From: Lytechinus pictus
Taxonomy: Eukaryota; Echinodermata; Echinoidea; Temnopleuroida; Toxopneustidae
DNA length: 64,000 bases
Direction of reading: 5' to 3'
Assembly: GCF_037042905.1 (NCBI RefSeq)
Contig: NC_087259.1
Location: 22,819,001 to 22,883,000 of the forward strand
The position numbers were made by a program, and so were the translations under genes. This document shows, in pieces, positions 21,927 to 32,899 of the stretch (its first letter is position 1; every line of letters starts with the position of its first letter). Under the pieces are notes generated by a model. It was given only the letters and a program-made list of their open reading frames with translations. It was not told where the DNA came from and ran no database searches.

Positions 21927-23021
21927 TCAAAATCTTCTTGTACTTTCGATGCTTTCAGAAAGTCTTCTCTTGGCTGCATAGTACGACGACATGGTTGCAC
22001 CAATGGAACTACCCGTTATACACAGAGCACCAATCACCTTGAAAGCATTTGGGATAACATCATAGAAGGCGTAATCCATGACAAAGGTGCCAAAAACCGC
22101 GGTTGTCGCAACGACGGCGACAACTGCAGCACTTTCCGTCTGGAGTGCAAGAGTGAGGGTTGTGACCTGAAAGTAGCCAATGATGCAGGTAGCTAGGAGT
22201 ATCTGACGTTCATATCCACAGCATGGGATGGACCAGTCGTTGAGGGCGGTCTCCAGTAAAGCACATCCCAAGAAGCCGATGCAGCCGTATGTAAAATTAA
22301 TTTGTTGCGCATTTATCTTATATGGAGCAAGTAAGCGGAGTAAGAGGTATACAAGAGCAACGCACATCGATGCGGAAAATGCAGCAGTTAATCCAAGAGG
22401 CGAGTTACCATTGCTGCTCTCAAGAAGACCCCCAAAGATTTTGGGAGGTTGAACAACGAGGAATACACCGACCACGCTGAAACAACAAGACAAAGTGATT
22501 GTAATGGAACAATTCTCCTTTAAACAGAAGCATGCCAAGATAAAAGTGATGAGGGTTGAGCCCTGTCTGATGCATTTAGCGGTTGATATATCAAGACGTT
22601 GGACAGCAGAGTTAAAGCTGATGCCCGTTACCGTGCCCAGCATTCCCCTGGCAATTACGAGACACCAAGCTTTGAGAGGCAAGGAGAACGACACTCGCTG
22701 ACTTAAGAATTTTGGTGCCGTGAAGAGTACGAGTGTGAACGAGCGGTAGAGTACAATCTGATTGGGAGATACCTTGCCTGATAGGAGCTTAATGGTCAAA
22801 CCAAGAAACCCCGTCAGGATTGCGTGTGACAGCGCCAAGAAGATTCCCCGCCGTTGGATCACAACCTTACATATTCTGCATATTCTAGTCCAAATGCGTT
22901 CTTCTGTCTGTCCATGAGTGTGACTCTTAGATAATTCGTCATTACTAGCGCAAAGACGATCGCTATCAACGTCTTTCTTCACTTCGCACCAAGTAGGATC
23001 TTCTGCCTCTGGTTTGGCCAT
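21927..23021 (-). CDS. SLC35G-like EamA/DMT-family transporter
   Basis: This single-exon gene encodes a 364-residue multi-pass membrane protein of the drug/metabolite transporter superfamily. It most resembles SLC35G1-type members. The N-terminal ~50 residues are hydrophilic. About ten hydrophobic segments follow in two EamA-like halves, beginning at GIFLALSHAILTGFLGLTI. Family-like motifs include SPNQIVLYRSFTLVLF after the first segment and LACFCLKENCSI near the end of the first half. In the second half IGALCITGSSIG lies in the last segment. Human SLC35G1 has been linked to ER/plasma-membrane calcium control; the substrate here is unknown. The ATG at 23021 is the first in frame. A broken paralogue lies ~7 kb away, so the family has duplicated locally. 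Confidence 0.85.
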   Translation of the reverse strand: MAKPEAEDPTWCEVKKDVDSDRLCASNDELSKSHTHGQTEERIWTRICRICKVVIQRRGIFLALSHAILTGFLGLTIKLLSGKVSPNQIVLYRSFTLVLFTAPKFLSQRVSFSLPLKAWCLVIARGMLGTVTGISFNSAVQRLDISTAKCIRQGSTLITFILACFCLKENCSITITLSCCFSVVGVFLVVQPPKIFGGLLESSNGNSPLGLTAAFSASMCVALVYLLLRLLAPYKINAQQINFTYGCIGFLGCALLETALNDWSIPCCGYERQILLATCIIGYFQVTTLTLALQTESAAVVAVVATTAVFGTFVMDYAFYDVIPNAFKVIGALCITGSSIGATMSSYYAAKRRLSESIESTRRF

Positions 23022-23202
23022 TGTAATTTCCTTCAGGAATTATCTATCCGATTTATACTTTCTATTATACCGTCATCAATTTACTCTCACTCAGCTCCAT
23101 TTTTCATTGATAAGCTTCTCGGCCCTTCCAGCATGCCCAGTAAACAGTGGTCCGGTTGTTATACTGCGTGTGGCTGGCAAATCGATCTTTAGTACCAACC
23201 GG

Positions 23203-23326
23203 CATTTGGCGGCGGAGCAAAGGATTATCTTTTGTATTTGGGGGGGGGGGGGCAACAATATATATATATTGTTGCGTCCCCCCCCCCCCCAAACACAAAA
23301 GATAATCCTCTGCTCCGCCGCCAATG
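23203..23326. mobile_element. hAT-like hairpin MITE upstream of the SLC35G-like gene
   Basis: This 124-bp element is a nearly perfect palindrome. Its arms begin CATTTGGCGGCGGAGC and the complement of CATTGGCGGCGGAGC, pass through GATTATCTTTTGT and a G/C run, and meet at ATATATATAT. Flanks CCAACCGG and CCAAACGG agree at 7 of 8 positions. It lies ~180 bp before the transporter start codon. Confidence 0.85.
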
Positions 23327-23334
23327 CCAAACGG

Positions 23335-23741
23335 TATACTTCCTTTTCTTAAACTTTTTTTAACCTCCTACGCTAAGTATATATGCCATGCATCTTTCGG
23401 TGCAAGTATAGGCTTAAGGATACAAAGTTTAAGGTCATATAATTTATACAATATGGGTGGCAATATAAATATTTTTTGTATCGTTAAAACACTGATATAT
23501 TGCCTTGGCAAACATGATAAAGACTAGCGGGATATCCAGCTTGAAATGTATAAAAGTGTTTTTTTTTTTAAATGTGTCCAAGAGCATTAAGATTTATAAT
23601 TTGAGCATAATTTATGATATGCATCTATATTATAAGTAGAATAAGTAACTCTGATGCTAATAATTTCATTTCATACTGCCAACTAAAAAATCAATTAATC
23701 ATACAATGTATTATTTGTTATCATTATTATAATTTAGCCAG
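23335..23741. other. Intergenic sequence
   Basis: No gene is seen. Confidence 0.4.
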
Positions 23742-24164
23742 TTATTCAGATTTTGAGTTGAGTAGCCTCACAATGAATGGCAGTGCGCTCTTTTTATAGC
23801 GCTGGGTTTTGCACTTAATTTCAGAGTATTTCCCAGCATTCCGCAGGTTACGGGAGGTGCTAATGGCTCTGGTAGGAGGGAGCCAGTGATGGAATGGGGA
23901 CGTCTCTTTTGTAAGGTTACTTGCTAGTTTCAGTGTTAACGTTTCCCTTCTCTCTTCTAATGTTGGGAGGTGAAGAACAGTGAGGGCATCATCATAACTG
24001 GTGTACCTTTGGCCAAGCATGAGGCGACACGCACGTTTCTGAATTCTCTTAATCATTTTTTTTCTTTCTGCGTTAGGCCAGAATGCCAAACCGGGGCGCA
24101 TAGGCCATGGCCGGTGTTGGTGTTCTTTTAGGTAACAACATAATAGACGAAGTGTTATTTCCAT
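23742..24164 (-). pseudogene. 3' fragment of a LINE reverse transcriptase gene
   Basis: The 140-codon frame carries the C-terminal tail of a non-LTR retrotransposon protein: RKKMIKRIQKRACRLMLG, then LHLPTLEERRETLTL and LPFIVRLLNSK. These follow the reverse transcriptase domain in CR1/RTE-like elements. Upstream catalytic motifs are absent, so it is a 5'-truncated insertion. It is not the same family as the 11.4-14.4 kb LINE. Confidence 0.75.
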
Positions 24165-24199
24165 AACTTCTGTGTTTTCCCGACTTTGTGCAATTAAAA

Positions 24200-24385
24200 C
24201 TACTCAAAATGTTTTGGTTTTTTTCATGAAATCAGAAGTAAATTAAACTGTGACGTTACTGATTTTGTTAGCTTATAGAATAGAAAACAACACGGCTTTC
24301 CTCGGGAAAATTAAACAGTGACTTTACTGATTTTTTTCCTTGTCCTAGCTGACAGAATAGAAAACAACATGGCTTTGCTGGTGGA
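24200..24385. repeat. Diverged direct repeat
   Basis: Two ~85-115 bp copies share AAATTAAACTGTGAC, TTACTGATTTT and AGAATAGAAAACAACA. Confidence 0.6.
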
Positions 24386-24493
24386 AATACTGGTAGTAGT
24401 AGTCTTCATATCGAGCCCCCTCTCACGTACCTGACTTTTCTCTTTACTTCTCTTTGCGACCTTGGAATCTTTGATACAAATTTGTCAGGCATT

Positions 24494-24979
24494 CAATAGG
24501 TGGTTTCAGACCGCCTCGAAGTTCGCCAGTTCCAGGTATTCTCTGATCGGGAAATTTACCCCGATCAGAAAATACCAGGTATTTTGGCGGTCTGAAAGCA
24601 AACTACGCGTAATATCCCCGAAAGAAAATACCCGATAAATAGTAGGTACTTGGCGAAATTACGAGAACTTTCGCGGGGATTTTTCCAAGGTCGTGGGTAT
24701 TTTGGCGGTCTGAAAGCAAATTACGGGAACTTTTAGCCCAGCGTGTCGTTGGGTGCGGCGCCGTGCATGGGTTGCTGCTGGGCTAGTGATTTTGAATTTC
24801 GCGCCTTGCTGCTTATCAGACCATACTGCGCATGCTCGTAACTTCAGGAACTTATCCCGAAGGGTATGTTTCAGGGCGGTGTGAATGCAGGAATAATTAA
24901 TGGGTATTTTTCAGCCTAAAAAAGTTCTCGTAATTTAACGGGGATTCTTGTGATCGAGGCGGTTTGAAACCACCTATTG
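24494..24979. mobile_element. MITE with 26-bp inverted ends
   Basis: CAATAGGTGGTTTCAGACCG continuing to CCTCGA is mirrored by TCGAGGCGGTTTGAAACCAC continuing to CTATTG. The 486-bp body contains two direct copies of GGTATTTTGGCGGTCTGAAA. No target duplication is obvious, so the superfamily is not assigned. Confidence 0.75.
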
Positions 24980-25194
24980 AGTGAAAAGTGATGTTTTTGT
25001 TTTAAGTTGTAGGTGGTCATCGATCAGTTACTTGAAGAGCACTGGATCGCTTTGCAGAATACTTTTCCATTTATAGTAGGTTTTGGTGCAATTTACGAGT
25101 GCAAGAAAGACTGGGTCATAACTTGATCATAAATTGGATCGTACAGAAAATATGAGTGTTGTACATAAATAGTGATATCAAAAGGTGTTTACAA

Positions 25195-25274
25195 GAGAGG
25201 AGGTGAGGGAGTTCGGTGGGGAGGACAGAGATTCTGAAGAAGACGAGTGTCAATAAACGATAAAGCATAATTTG
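25195..25274 (-). pseudogene. Possible third SLC35G relic
   Basis: Translation gives QIMLYRLLTLVFF, matching QIVLYRSFTLVLF of the intact gene at 7 of 13 positions or better. Flanking similarity is in another frame or lost. The match is short, so chance resemblance is possible. Confidence 0.35.
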
Positions 25275-28200
25275 CACACACCTTCTCCTCTACCCCTGAT
25301 TAAATGGAGTGACATTTGGTGTTGGTGTGGTGTTGACGGCATTAAAAACGAGTCGATAATTCAAGTTGAAAAACCAAACTGCATTCAGAAAGATGATACG
25401 ATCACATCATTGATTAATAAATTCTGAGTGATAATGACACACCTCGGCATCTCAGTTTCATGCTAAAGTCTTGGCAATAAACAAGACACTGAAGAGAAAT
25501 TAATACAAACCCCAACTCGCAGTTAATTATTAAGAATGTACATGTATTCCATTACTCCTTGAAACCAATTTTTAGAAAATCCAAGATGAATATAGCACTC
25601 ATCTTTACTGAAAGAGATGATTTCACTGTGATGTTTTCATTCTGTTTATAAGTGATATTCCCACATTGACAACACCAAACTTGAGACCACAGACTCTGAA
25701 TTTCTAAGGACTAGGGATGGAAAACGGAGAAAAGGCACAAAGAAATTTGACAACTGTGATACTCAGTCCAGCAGACCACAGTTAACACCCGCTTTCAACA
25801 TAGACTCTGGGTCATATTTTTAGAGGTAAATCCCAACACCAACTTGATGTGAAGTACAGTGATGAATAGCAGGTTTTGTTGTTACTCCAACAAAAAACAT
25901 CAACTTCCAACACCTTACCATATTTCATGTATAAATGAAAGAAAAATGAAATTGTTGCCAATTTAAAGATGATTTTCAGAAGAAACATATGGTTTTTCAA
26001 GAGAAAATATGACCATGTGAAAAAAAAAGAGAAGGAAACAAAATATTGTTTGATATGAGGGGCCCTCTTAAATTGCCTTTTATTCACATTATGATCAGTA
26101 AGTTTATTATTTACATTATAACACATACTCCTATACATTGTACATTCTCATATACATTTAGACATATATATCTACATCAGGAATTATATGTACAAGGCAT
26201 TATCATCTTTACAAAATTTATGTCTTTTTTTTCATTCAGGCTTCTCATCATTACAGCATCCTAGCAATAGTTATTTTCAATAAAATGTTCATGTAATAAT
26301 AATAAAATTCATAAAAAAAACAAATCCTACAAACATGCAAGTTAAATGCACTTGGTAAGAAAATTTCCATTATAATGTACAAAGTTGCTGGTAAAATAAT
26401 AAATAAAAGGATATTGCAGCCGTCACAATTTTCCTGCAAATCAAAAAAGTGGAGATGCTTAAAAACTCTGAGTATATGACACATTTCACGTAAAATTTGT
26501 CTTATTTCAGGCATAAGCAAATAAATAAGAGTTAATGGATAGAAAAAGTGAATACGTCTGTGATTCATTAGATTTTTATCCAGGTGAAGTGAATATACAT
26601 GCCATCCTCACAATATACCCACATGTTAAAATATTACACATAGAATACCATATTTGCACTTGGCCATGTTTAACATGATATGCCAATTCAAACATCATCA
26701 TCACCTTGAAAATGATCCACCAAAATGACAAAATCTATATATTTACATATCAACAACCCAACACATACTTGACAATAAATGGTAGAACAAAAGTGTTAAC
26801 ATATTCACTTGCATTTACATGTATAGCTCAGTTTCATCTAAATACACTCCACTCCAGCTGCTAAATCCTTACTGTCAAATTCCAAACCATTTCTGAGTAA
26901 CATAATTGCCCCTAGTCAACGACACTTTATCAAAATGTACACTGAATTACAAATTATTAAAATACCTCTTTTTATATATGAAAATGATAGCAAAATATAG
27001 CATGTACATCTTGGTGAAGTGCAAAATACTTAGTAGAATGTCAAAATAAAGAGGATTGTTCCTCCCTTTACAGATATATGATATAAAGATAAGCTTTAAA
27101 ATATTGGACTGGATAATACAATAATACATATAAAAGGCAAGGATTCCGGTAACAACATTAAAATGACTCGGTCGTCAATATGCCTGTGTTTGTGGACTAC
27201 TGTATTCAAGATCATCTCTTGAGAGTTACATCATGGATCTTGTCGACCACCACTCGATAAATATTATCACAGTTTTTATACTTTTTAGGAGCACATATTG
27301 ACCTGATAACCTATGACCTCCTCTTATCCAAACAATATTGATTCATCCATGCATGCATTCTACATAGTTTATACAAATTTGGTCAATTATATTTTGCTTG
27401 TTATTTGTGAGAAATAAGCTGGGCGCTTGGCCAGCATCAAGAATTTACATATATTTCAGAGGTCAGAGATTCTTGCCCTGGGTCACGTTTTTCAAATGAT
27501 CATATTAAAAGTTGGTCCACAGATCAATGTAAAAACCGAATTACTTACACACTGACAAGATGGACTAATCTAAACTTACACCACTATGGGCTACAGATGA
27601 AAAAAATGTTGAACTGAATTAAGGTAGCTTGAATAAAATGTAATGCTTTTGATCTTTGAATAACCTGTTATTTCCTTTAAATATGCTATCTAACTTACAG
27701 GTATCCAGATGGAATACTAGTACTCCTGCAGTAATTTCTGCAACTCTCATTATTATTGTTACCCCATTTCCCCTAAAGATGGTCAAGTTAGAATGAAAGC
27801 AATGAATTAATCATTTCCTAATAGCAAATGAGAATACACCCAGACCATTTCTTTTTATCATATGACCTATTTCTGTATCTTGGCCTTATCAGATATAGGT
27901 TTTGCAACAATTGCAAAATAGTTATTCCCATTCAGTTGTTTTCTTTTAATTGACAATTAATCCAATTCCCTTGTGATATAGGACCACCCTGTTGCGTGTA
28001 GACAATGAACCCTTAAAAACATTGCATCAAAAACATGGAAATAAAAATGCTTAGCTCGATTTTCAGGTAAGAAAACAACTTGCTGCTTATAGAAAAGACT
28101 AAGATCTATATTTTATGAACTTTATTTGATAGGGCAAACCGATTGGCAAGGTTGCTGTATGAACAATAAATCAGGCATAATACATCAAAGGCAGCTTCAC

Positions 28201-30226
28201 ACTTATTTTGCATAGCAGACCTGGGCCCCATTTCATAAAACCTATTAAAAGTTTACCACTTCAAAGTCGAATGTCACTTGACCGAGACTCAACTGTGTAT
28301 ATCACCACTATGACGAGACAAATATGAATTTGATCAGAATGCTTTATATCATACGGGTCGAATTGGATTTGTGGACAAAATGTAGTCAACTTTGACAGGA
28401 TTTGAAGTTTACTAAATGTATGGGGTAAACTATCATTTTGAAGAAAAAAAAAAGAACTGATGGACAGGGACTATATTTCACTTCTCTAACATCCATACAA
28501 TTTGAAGGAAAGAGAAAAAGGAATGATGTAGTATGGAGCATATACAGCTTTTCGATGCAAATATTGATATCGTTGTAACCTCTTTTTTTCTAAACATAAC
28601 AGCCACAGGCGTTTAGTACATGTATTACATTTGTTGGTAAGTTTCACCCCATAAATAACCCTTGCTTAGAATCAAATAACAGGATTTCACAGACCATCAC
28701 AAACCAGGTATAAAAATTGATATAAAACTATTGAATCATTAAAAAGTAACCAATATATAACATTTTAGAAATGTATCAGCTCTTCAATGATTAATGCATA
28801 TAGATGCAAAATATGATCCAACCATTATTGCAAACCATTTTGTTTTCTCTCGATAACACAAAGAAAAAAAAAGAAATCTAATCTGGATGGATGAAAGTGC
28901 AACGTTTTGAACTCAATTCATTTCACTTTTTAGACATAAGGAACCAATACATAGGCACTTCCCTTTGGCCAGTATGGAAGAAAACTTTCATTGCATCAAA
29001 ATCACATCAATGATTAACAAGCGATTAACATGACTACAGTATGCACAGGAACTTCGAAAGAACCGAGAGCAAGACATCAAGCAACACATTTTAGATCATA
29101 AGCTGATCGAAGCCAAGTTTCTGCTTTGTTTAAAAAAAAATAATTCAAAACTTTCATGACAACTTCTTTGAAATTTATGGTTTGGTCAAATAGTCATTTT
29201 AAGGGGGTTTCACAATTGCTTATAAAATGCGACCGTTTGTAATTATTTGGTCACAATATAATGTTGCACATAATGGCAACTGTTAGAAGCAGTCCTACTA
29301 GCAATTGTGAAAGGGAATTTATTTCAAAGCCCTAAAATATGACCTACACAAAGGAATTTTTTTTTTTAAACAGGGATTTATGCAAATACATGTATAACCA
29401 CCCTTTTGACCACATTACTAAGCAATTAGATACTAATTTCTACTCTTTCATAACAATGTCTTTAGATTTTATGGTTTTGATCAAATAGTAATGTACTACA
29501 AACCCGAAATATCACCTTCATTCAAGAACATTTTGTGGGCCAATATCTGGTTTAATTGTCCTCCCTAAACTAGCATCGGTATTTCTACGAGTATTTTCAT
29601 TTTCCCCCAGTATATACTGTGAATATCAAGGATTAATTAGCAATACAGAATCTTACCTACCTCCCCATTACTTCAAGAAACAAATGAAAATATAAAACAC
29701 AGATATTTGATACGTGATTATGCAACACAATTTTATGATATATTCTATGCCACAGAAAGTATACAATTTCGCTTAGAGTTCCATAATCTTAAAATATTTC
29801 ATTTTCACACACATTTCAAGCTGCATATTGTAAATGTGCCAATTATGCCTCTGAATAGTTTCCATTTGAGCAATGATGCATTAAATATGCTATGATCATC
29901 AATTGTAATATCATTAGGTAATCAATATATGCATCACCCTTCATCAACAGTTCACTAACTGACTTAAACCACACACTGAATGAATGCAGCTCAAAAGTGT
30001 CACAATAAATTGATATAGGATACATCAAATATAGAGAAAATAACCCAAATTTTGGCTTAGATGGATTAAAACAAGATGCCAACATCCTTGCTGGAGCAAG
30101 ACAATGGCAAGTCTTCTGCATATTCTGTTTTAATAACAAAATTTTGTCATAAGAGTGTCAAATATCTGTCATTCTGTTAGCACCCTTCCAGATAATACAT
30201 GTTTCATGAGATGGTTTCCAACTAAT
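25275..30226. other. Long AT-rich non-coding stretch
   Basis: No exon or element with clear ends is seen over ~5 kb. Repeat-like GGGCCCCATTTCATAAAA starts at about 28209. Part could be an extended CEP350 3' UTR. Confidence 0.4.
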
Positions 30227-30232
30227 TTTATT
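30227..30232 (-). terminator. Candidate CEP350 polyadenylation signal
   Basis: The minus strand reads AATAAA 454 bases beyond the CEP350 stop. It is the first such hexamer I noticed downstream; use is unproven. Confidence 0.35.
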
Positions 30233-30685
30233 TTCAAAAATATGCCTCGTCCATTAACACAGCTACCATGATAATCTATTCTTTGCAGATGGCCACTGAT
30301 AATGATGAGTGAGACACATCAAGGATTTGTTCCCCCCCCTCAAAAAAAAAACATACAAACTTCGTGATTGTAATCAGTAAAAGCATTGCACATGGCCAGA
30401 GAGCTAATCTCATTGGAAAAGAAATACAACACTTCCTAGCACCTAACCATCATTATGGGAGAACTGCTGCCCTCAAATTCAGTAGTGACCTACCAAAAGG
30501 ATATTCCTCCCTGATCTGTAAGGACCACGGCGCTGTCATCTGATAATCAAACTGACAGTGAATGAGGATTCTGGCGCAATATCAGGATGAGTTCTCGGTT
30601 CCCAATCTTTGCTAGACAGCCGTTGACAGCTGCTCACGGCCACATTGCTTGATCGATGAGACACCCGCATGCCACCAGCACTTCT

Positions 30686-32899
30686 TCAAAACTCTACATC
30701 ATGGTGGCTGAAGGTATCTTCTTGGCGGCGTTCAGCTCTTGCTTTCCTCTTATCCTCAATCTGATGCAGAGCAATAGCTGTGTCAACAAGCAACGACTCA
30801 AAGAGTGCATCCGCCAGCTGCATTTTGACGGAGAGTTCATCATTGTCATAGTCTATCCATTCTGGCTCTTCCTCTTTGAGTTCATCGATCAGAATCTCAT
30901 CAACATGATCTTTCTTTTTGCCAAGTTTGCTGCCACCTACAGCACCAACAGGTTTTTGCTTGGTAATGAGACCAGAAAGGGCCAATACTTGCCCCTCCAC
31001 AGCTGTAGCCATATCACTTTCATTGCTCGGAGGCTGCTGAAAGAAGTATCGACGGGGCTTTCGCTTGGGTTTCATCCAAGGAGGTTGGACGGTCGGTTCC
31101 TGCTCTTGGCAGATGGCTTGATAGACTTCACCAGACAACGTAAATATCAAGTTCTTGTATGCTTTACGACTTGTGCTTTCAATGTCAGATCCTTTGGTAT
31201 CAGATCCCATAATGGTAGGTGGTGGCACAATGTTTATAACTGACTCGTCATTTTGCACCTTTTCATGGAAGACTGTAACTGATTGGCTGGCAAGATCTTT
31301 CACATCATTGATATTATGAGGCACTGCATAGAATGGTTCTTCTACTATCTTCTTCAAGTCTAACTTAGCATTTCTCTGTTTAGCTGCAACCTTTGCCTCC
31401 TGGGCAGCCACACCTGCGGGAGTCTCTGCTTTCTTTGGTGAAACTATCCTCTCTGGTACCTTGATGATGCTTTGACTTTTCTTCATGGAGCCAAATTCAT
31501 CATCAAACCATTCCTGATCTCCAAACAGATCTGCCTCAAGAATGTCTTTATCTAGGAGCTGGAGTTGCTCAAGTTTCTCATTCAGTGCATCTGGGCTCAC
31601 GCTTCCAGATTCACCAAAGATCGGTGAGCCTGGTCTTGCCACAGGAAGATTATCACTACCAGAGCTGGACTCAACATGTACCCTATTTATAAAGATATCA
31701 TCATCAAGAGGAGAAATATTGTCAAATTTCCTTTCAGGACTCTTATCTGGAGTGTAAGGAGTTTCTGCCCGAAGCTCTGGAGACAATGAATCCTCTGGTG
31801 TTTTAATGTCCTGCGATGCCAACACCTCTAATTCCTCTTTCTTTACTCTCTCATTGGCAAGTTCAATTTTTGCATTCTTCTGCTTTCTCAACTTCAAAGC
31901 TTCACCAATGGCTTCATTTAACAATGACTTAACTACAGATTCTGCTTGCCTCTCAGCACTCTGTTTTGGTTCCTTCTCTGGAATTTCTTCTTCTGCTTTT
32001 TCAATGGGCACTTCAGAAAATTCACTATCACTCCTTGGTGACTCCGTAGAAACAAGCAATTTCAATAAACTGTCTTTTGATTTTTCTTCTTCTTCATCCT
32101 GTTGCTGTTTACCGGCTATTTCTAGTACAGCATCAAATGTGTCCTTCACAATTATTTCTGTCAAGTGATCTGTAATTGAGTCCACTATAAGATTTTCGGC
32201 TTCATTCTGCTTAACCTTCTGTTCATCCTCATGAGGCAGTTCTTCAATGTCTGGATATTCATCCTCTGGTGCTCCTCTGGGTGTCTCAAGAGCTGGATCT
32301 ACCTTCAACAGACCAGGTTCGTCCAAAGAGAATGACTCTACTGCTTCTGCAGCATGGCTAATGAGCTTCTCTAAGGCATCATCATCAATGCCACCTTCAG
32401 AAATCTCATCTTCTGTGGCTGCTTCAAGAATGTCCTCAGATTGGATTGATGTGAGTTGAGATAGTGACCTGTCGCTCTCCTTGTCCTCTTCCTCCACTTG
32501 GCCCTCTCTAGATCTATGCTCCAGGGCTTTGTCATGACCGACACTAATGGTTCCGACAAGTTCGCTTTCAGAAACTGTCCTTACAGATGATTGGCTTGGA
32601 AGGTCTTCCTCGATGGAGGATTGTTCAGAGGCTTCCTCATCCTGAGAATCCTGAGATGGCTTATATTCCTTAGGAAGGTGAACAATCTTATCTTCAGGGG
32701 CAAAGATACCATAGTTTGGTTTACAGATGAAGTAAGTCACACCATTGAGGGTACCATTGTTGGTTCCTTCTGGCTCATCAAGCTCAATACCTATCCAGTT
32801 TCCGGTAGCGAATTGGGTGGTGCCCTTGAAGCGCAAGGTGCCAGGTTCTTTCCCACCAATGAGAACACGATCCCCTATCTGGAAGCCGGGAAGAACCTC
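30686..32899 (-). CDS. CEP350: CEP350 last coding exon with CAP-Gly domain
   Basis: The exon begins EVLPGFQIGDRVLIGGKEPG and continues GTLRFKG, ATGNWIGIELDEPEGTNNGT and NYGIFAPEDKI, a complete CAP-Gly microtubule/EB-binding fold. In the GKNDG-like position it has GTNNG. About 660 acidic residues follow, with a conserved C-terminal region (PPWMKPKRKPRRYFF, EWIDYDNDEL), and it stops after HHDVEF. CAP-Gly near the C terminus is the CEP350 arrangement. Confidence 0.93.
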   Translation of the reverse strand, partial: EVLPGFQIGDRVLIGGKEPGTLRFKGTTQFATGNWIGIELDEPEGTNNGTLNGVTYFICKPNYGIFAPEDKIVHLPKEYKPSQDSQDEEASEQSSIEEDLPSQSSVRTVSESELVGTISVGHDKALEHRSREGQVEEEDKESDRSLSQLTSIQSEDILEAATEDEISEGGIDDDALEKLISHAAEAVESFSLDEPGLLKVDPALETPRGAPEDEYPDIEELPHEDEQKVKQNEAENLIVDSITDHLTEIIVKDTFDAVLEIAGKQQQDEEEEKSKDSLLKLLVSTESPRSDSEFSEVPIEKAEEEIPEKEPKQSAERQAESVVKSLLNEAIGEALKLRKQKNAKIELANERVKKEELEVLASQDIKTPEDSLSPELRAETPYTPDKSPERKFDNISPLDDDIFINRVHVESSSGSDNLPVARPGSPIFGESGSVSPDALNEKLEQLQLLDKDILEADLFGDQEWFDDEFGSMKKSQSIIKVPERIVSPKKAETPAGVAAQEAKVAAKQRNAKLDLKKIVEEPFYAVPHNINDVKDLASQSVTVFHEKVQNDESVINIVPPPTIMGSDTKGSDIESTSRKAYKNLIFTLSGEVYQAICQEQEPTVQPPWMKPKRKPRRYFFQQPPSNESDMATAVEGQVLALSGLITKQKPVGAVGGSKLGKKKDHVDEILIDELKEEEPEWIDYDNDELSVKMQLADALFESLLVDTAIALHQIEDKRKARAERRQEDTFSHHDVEF

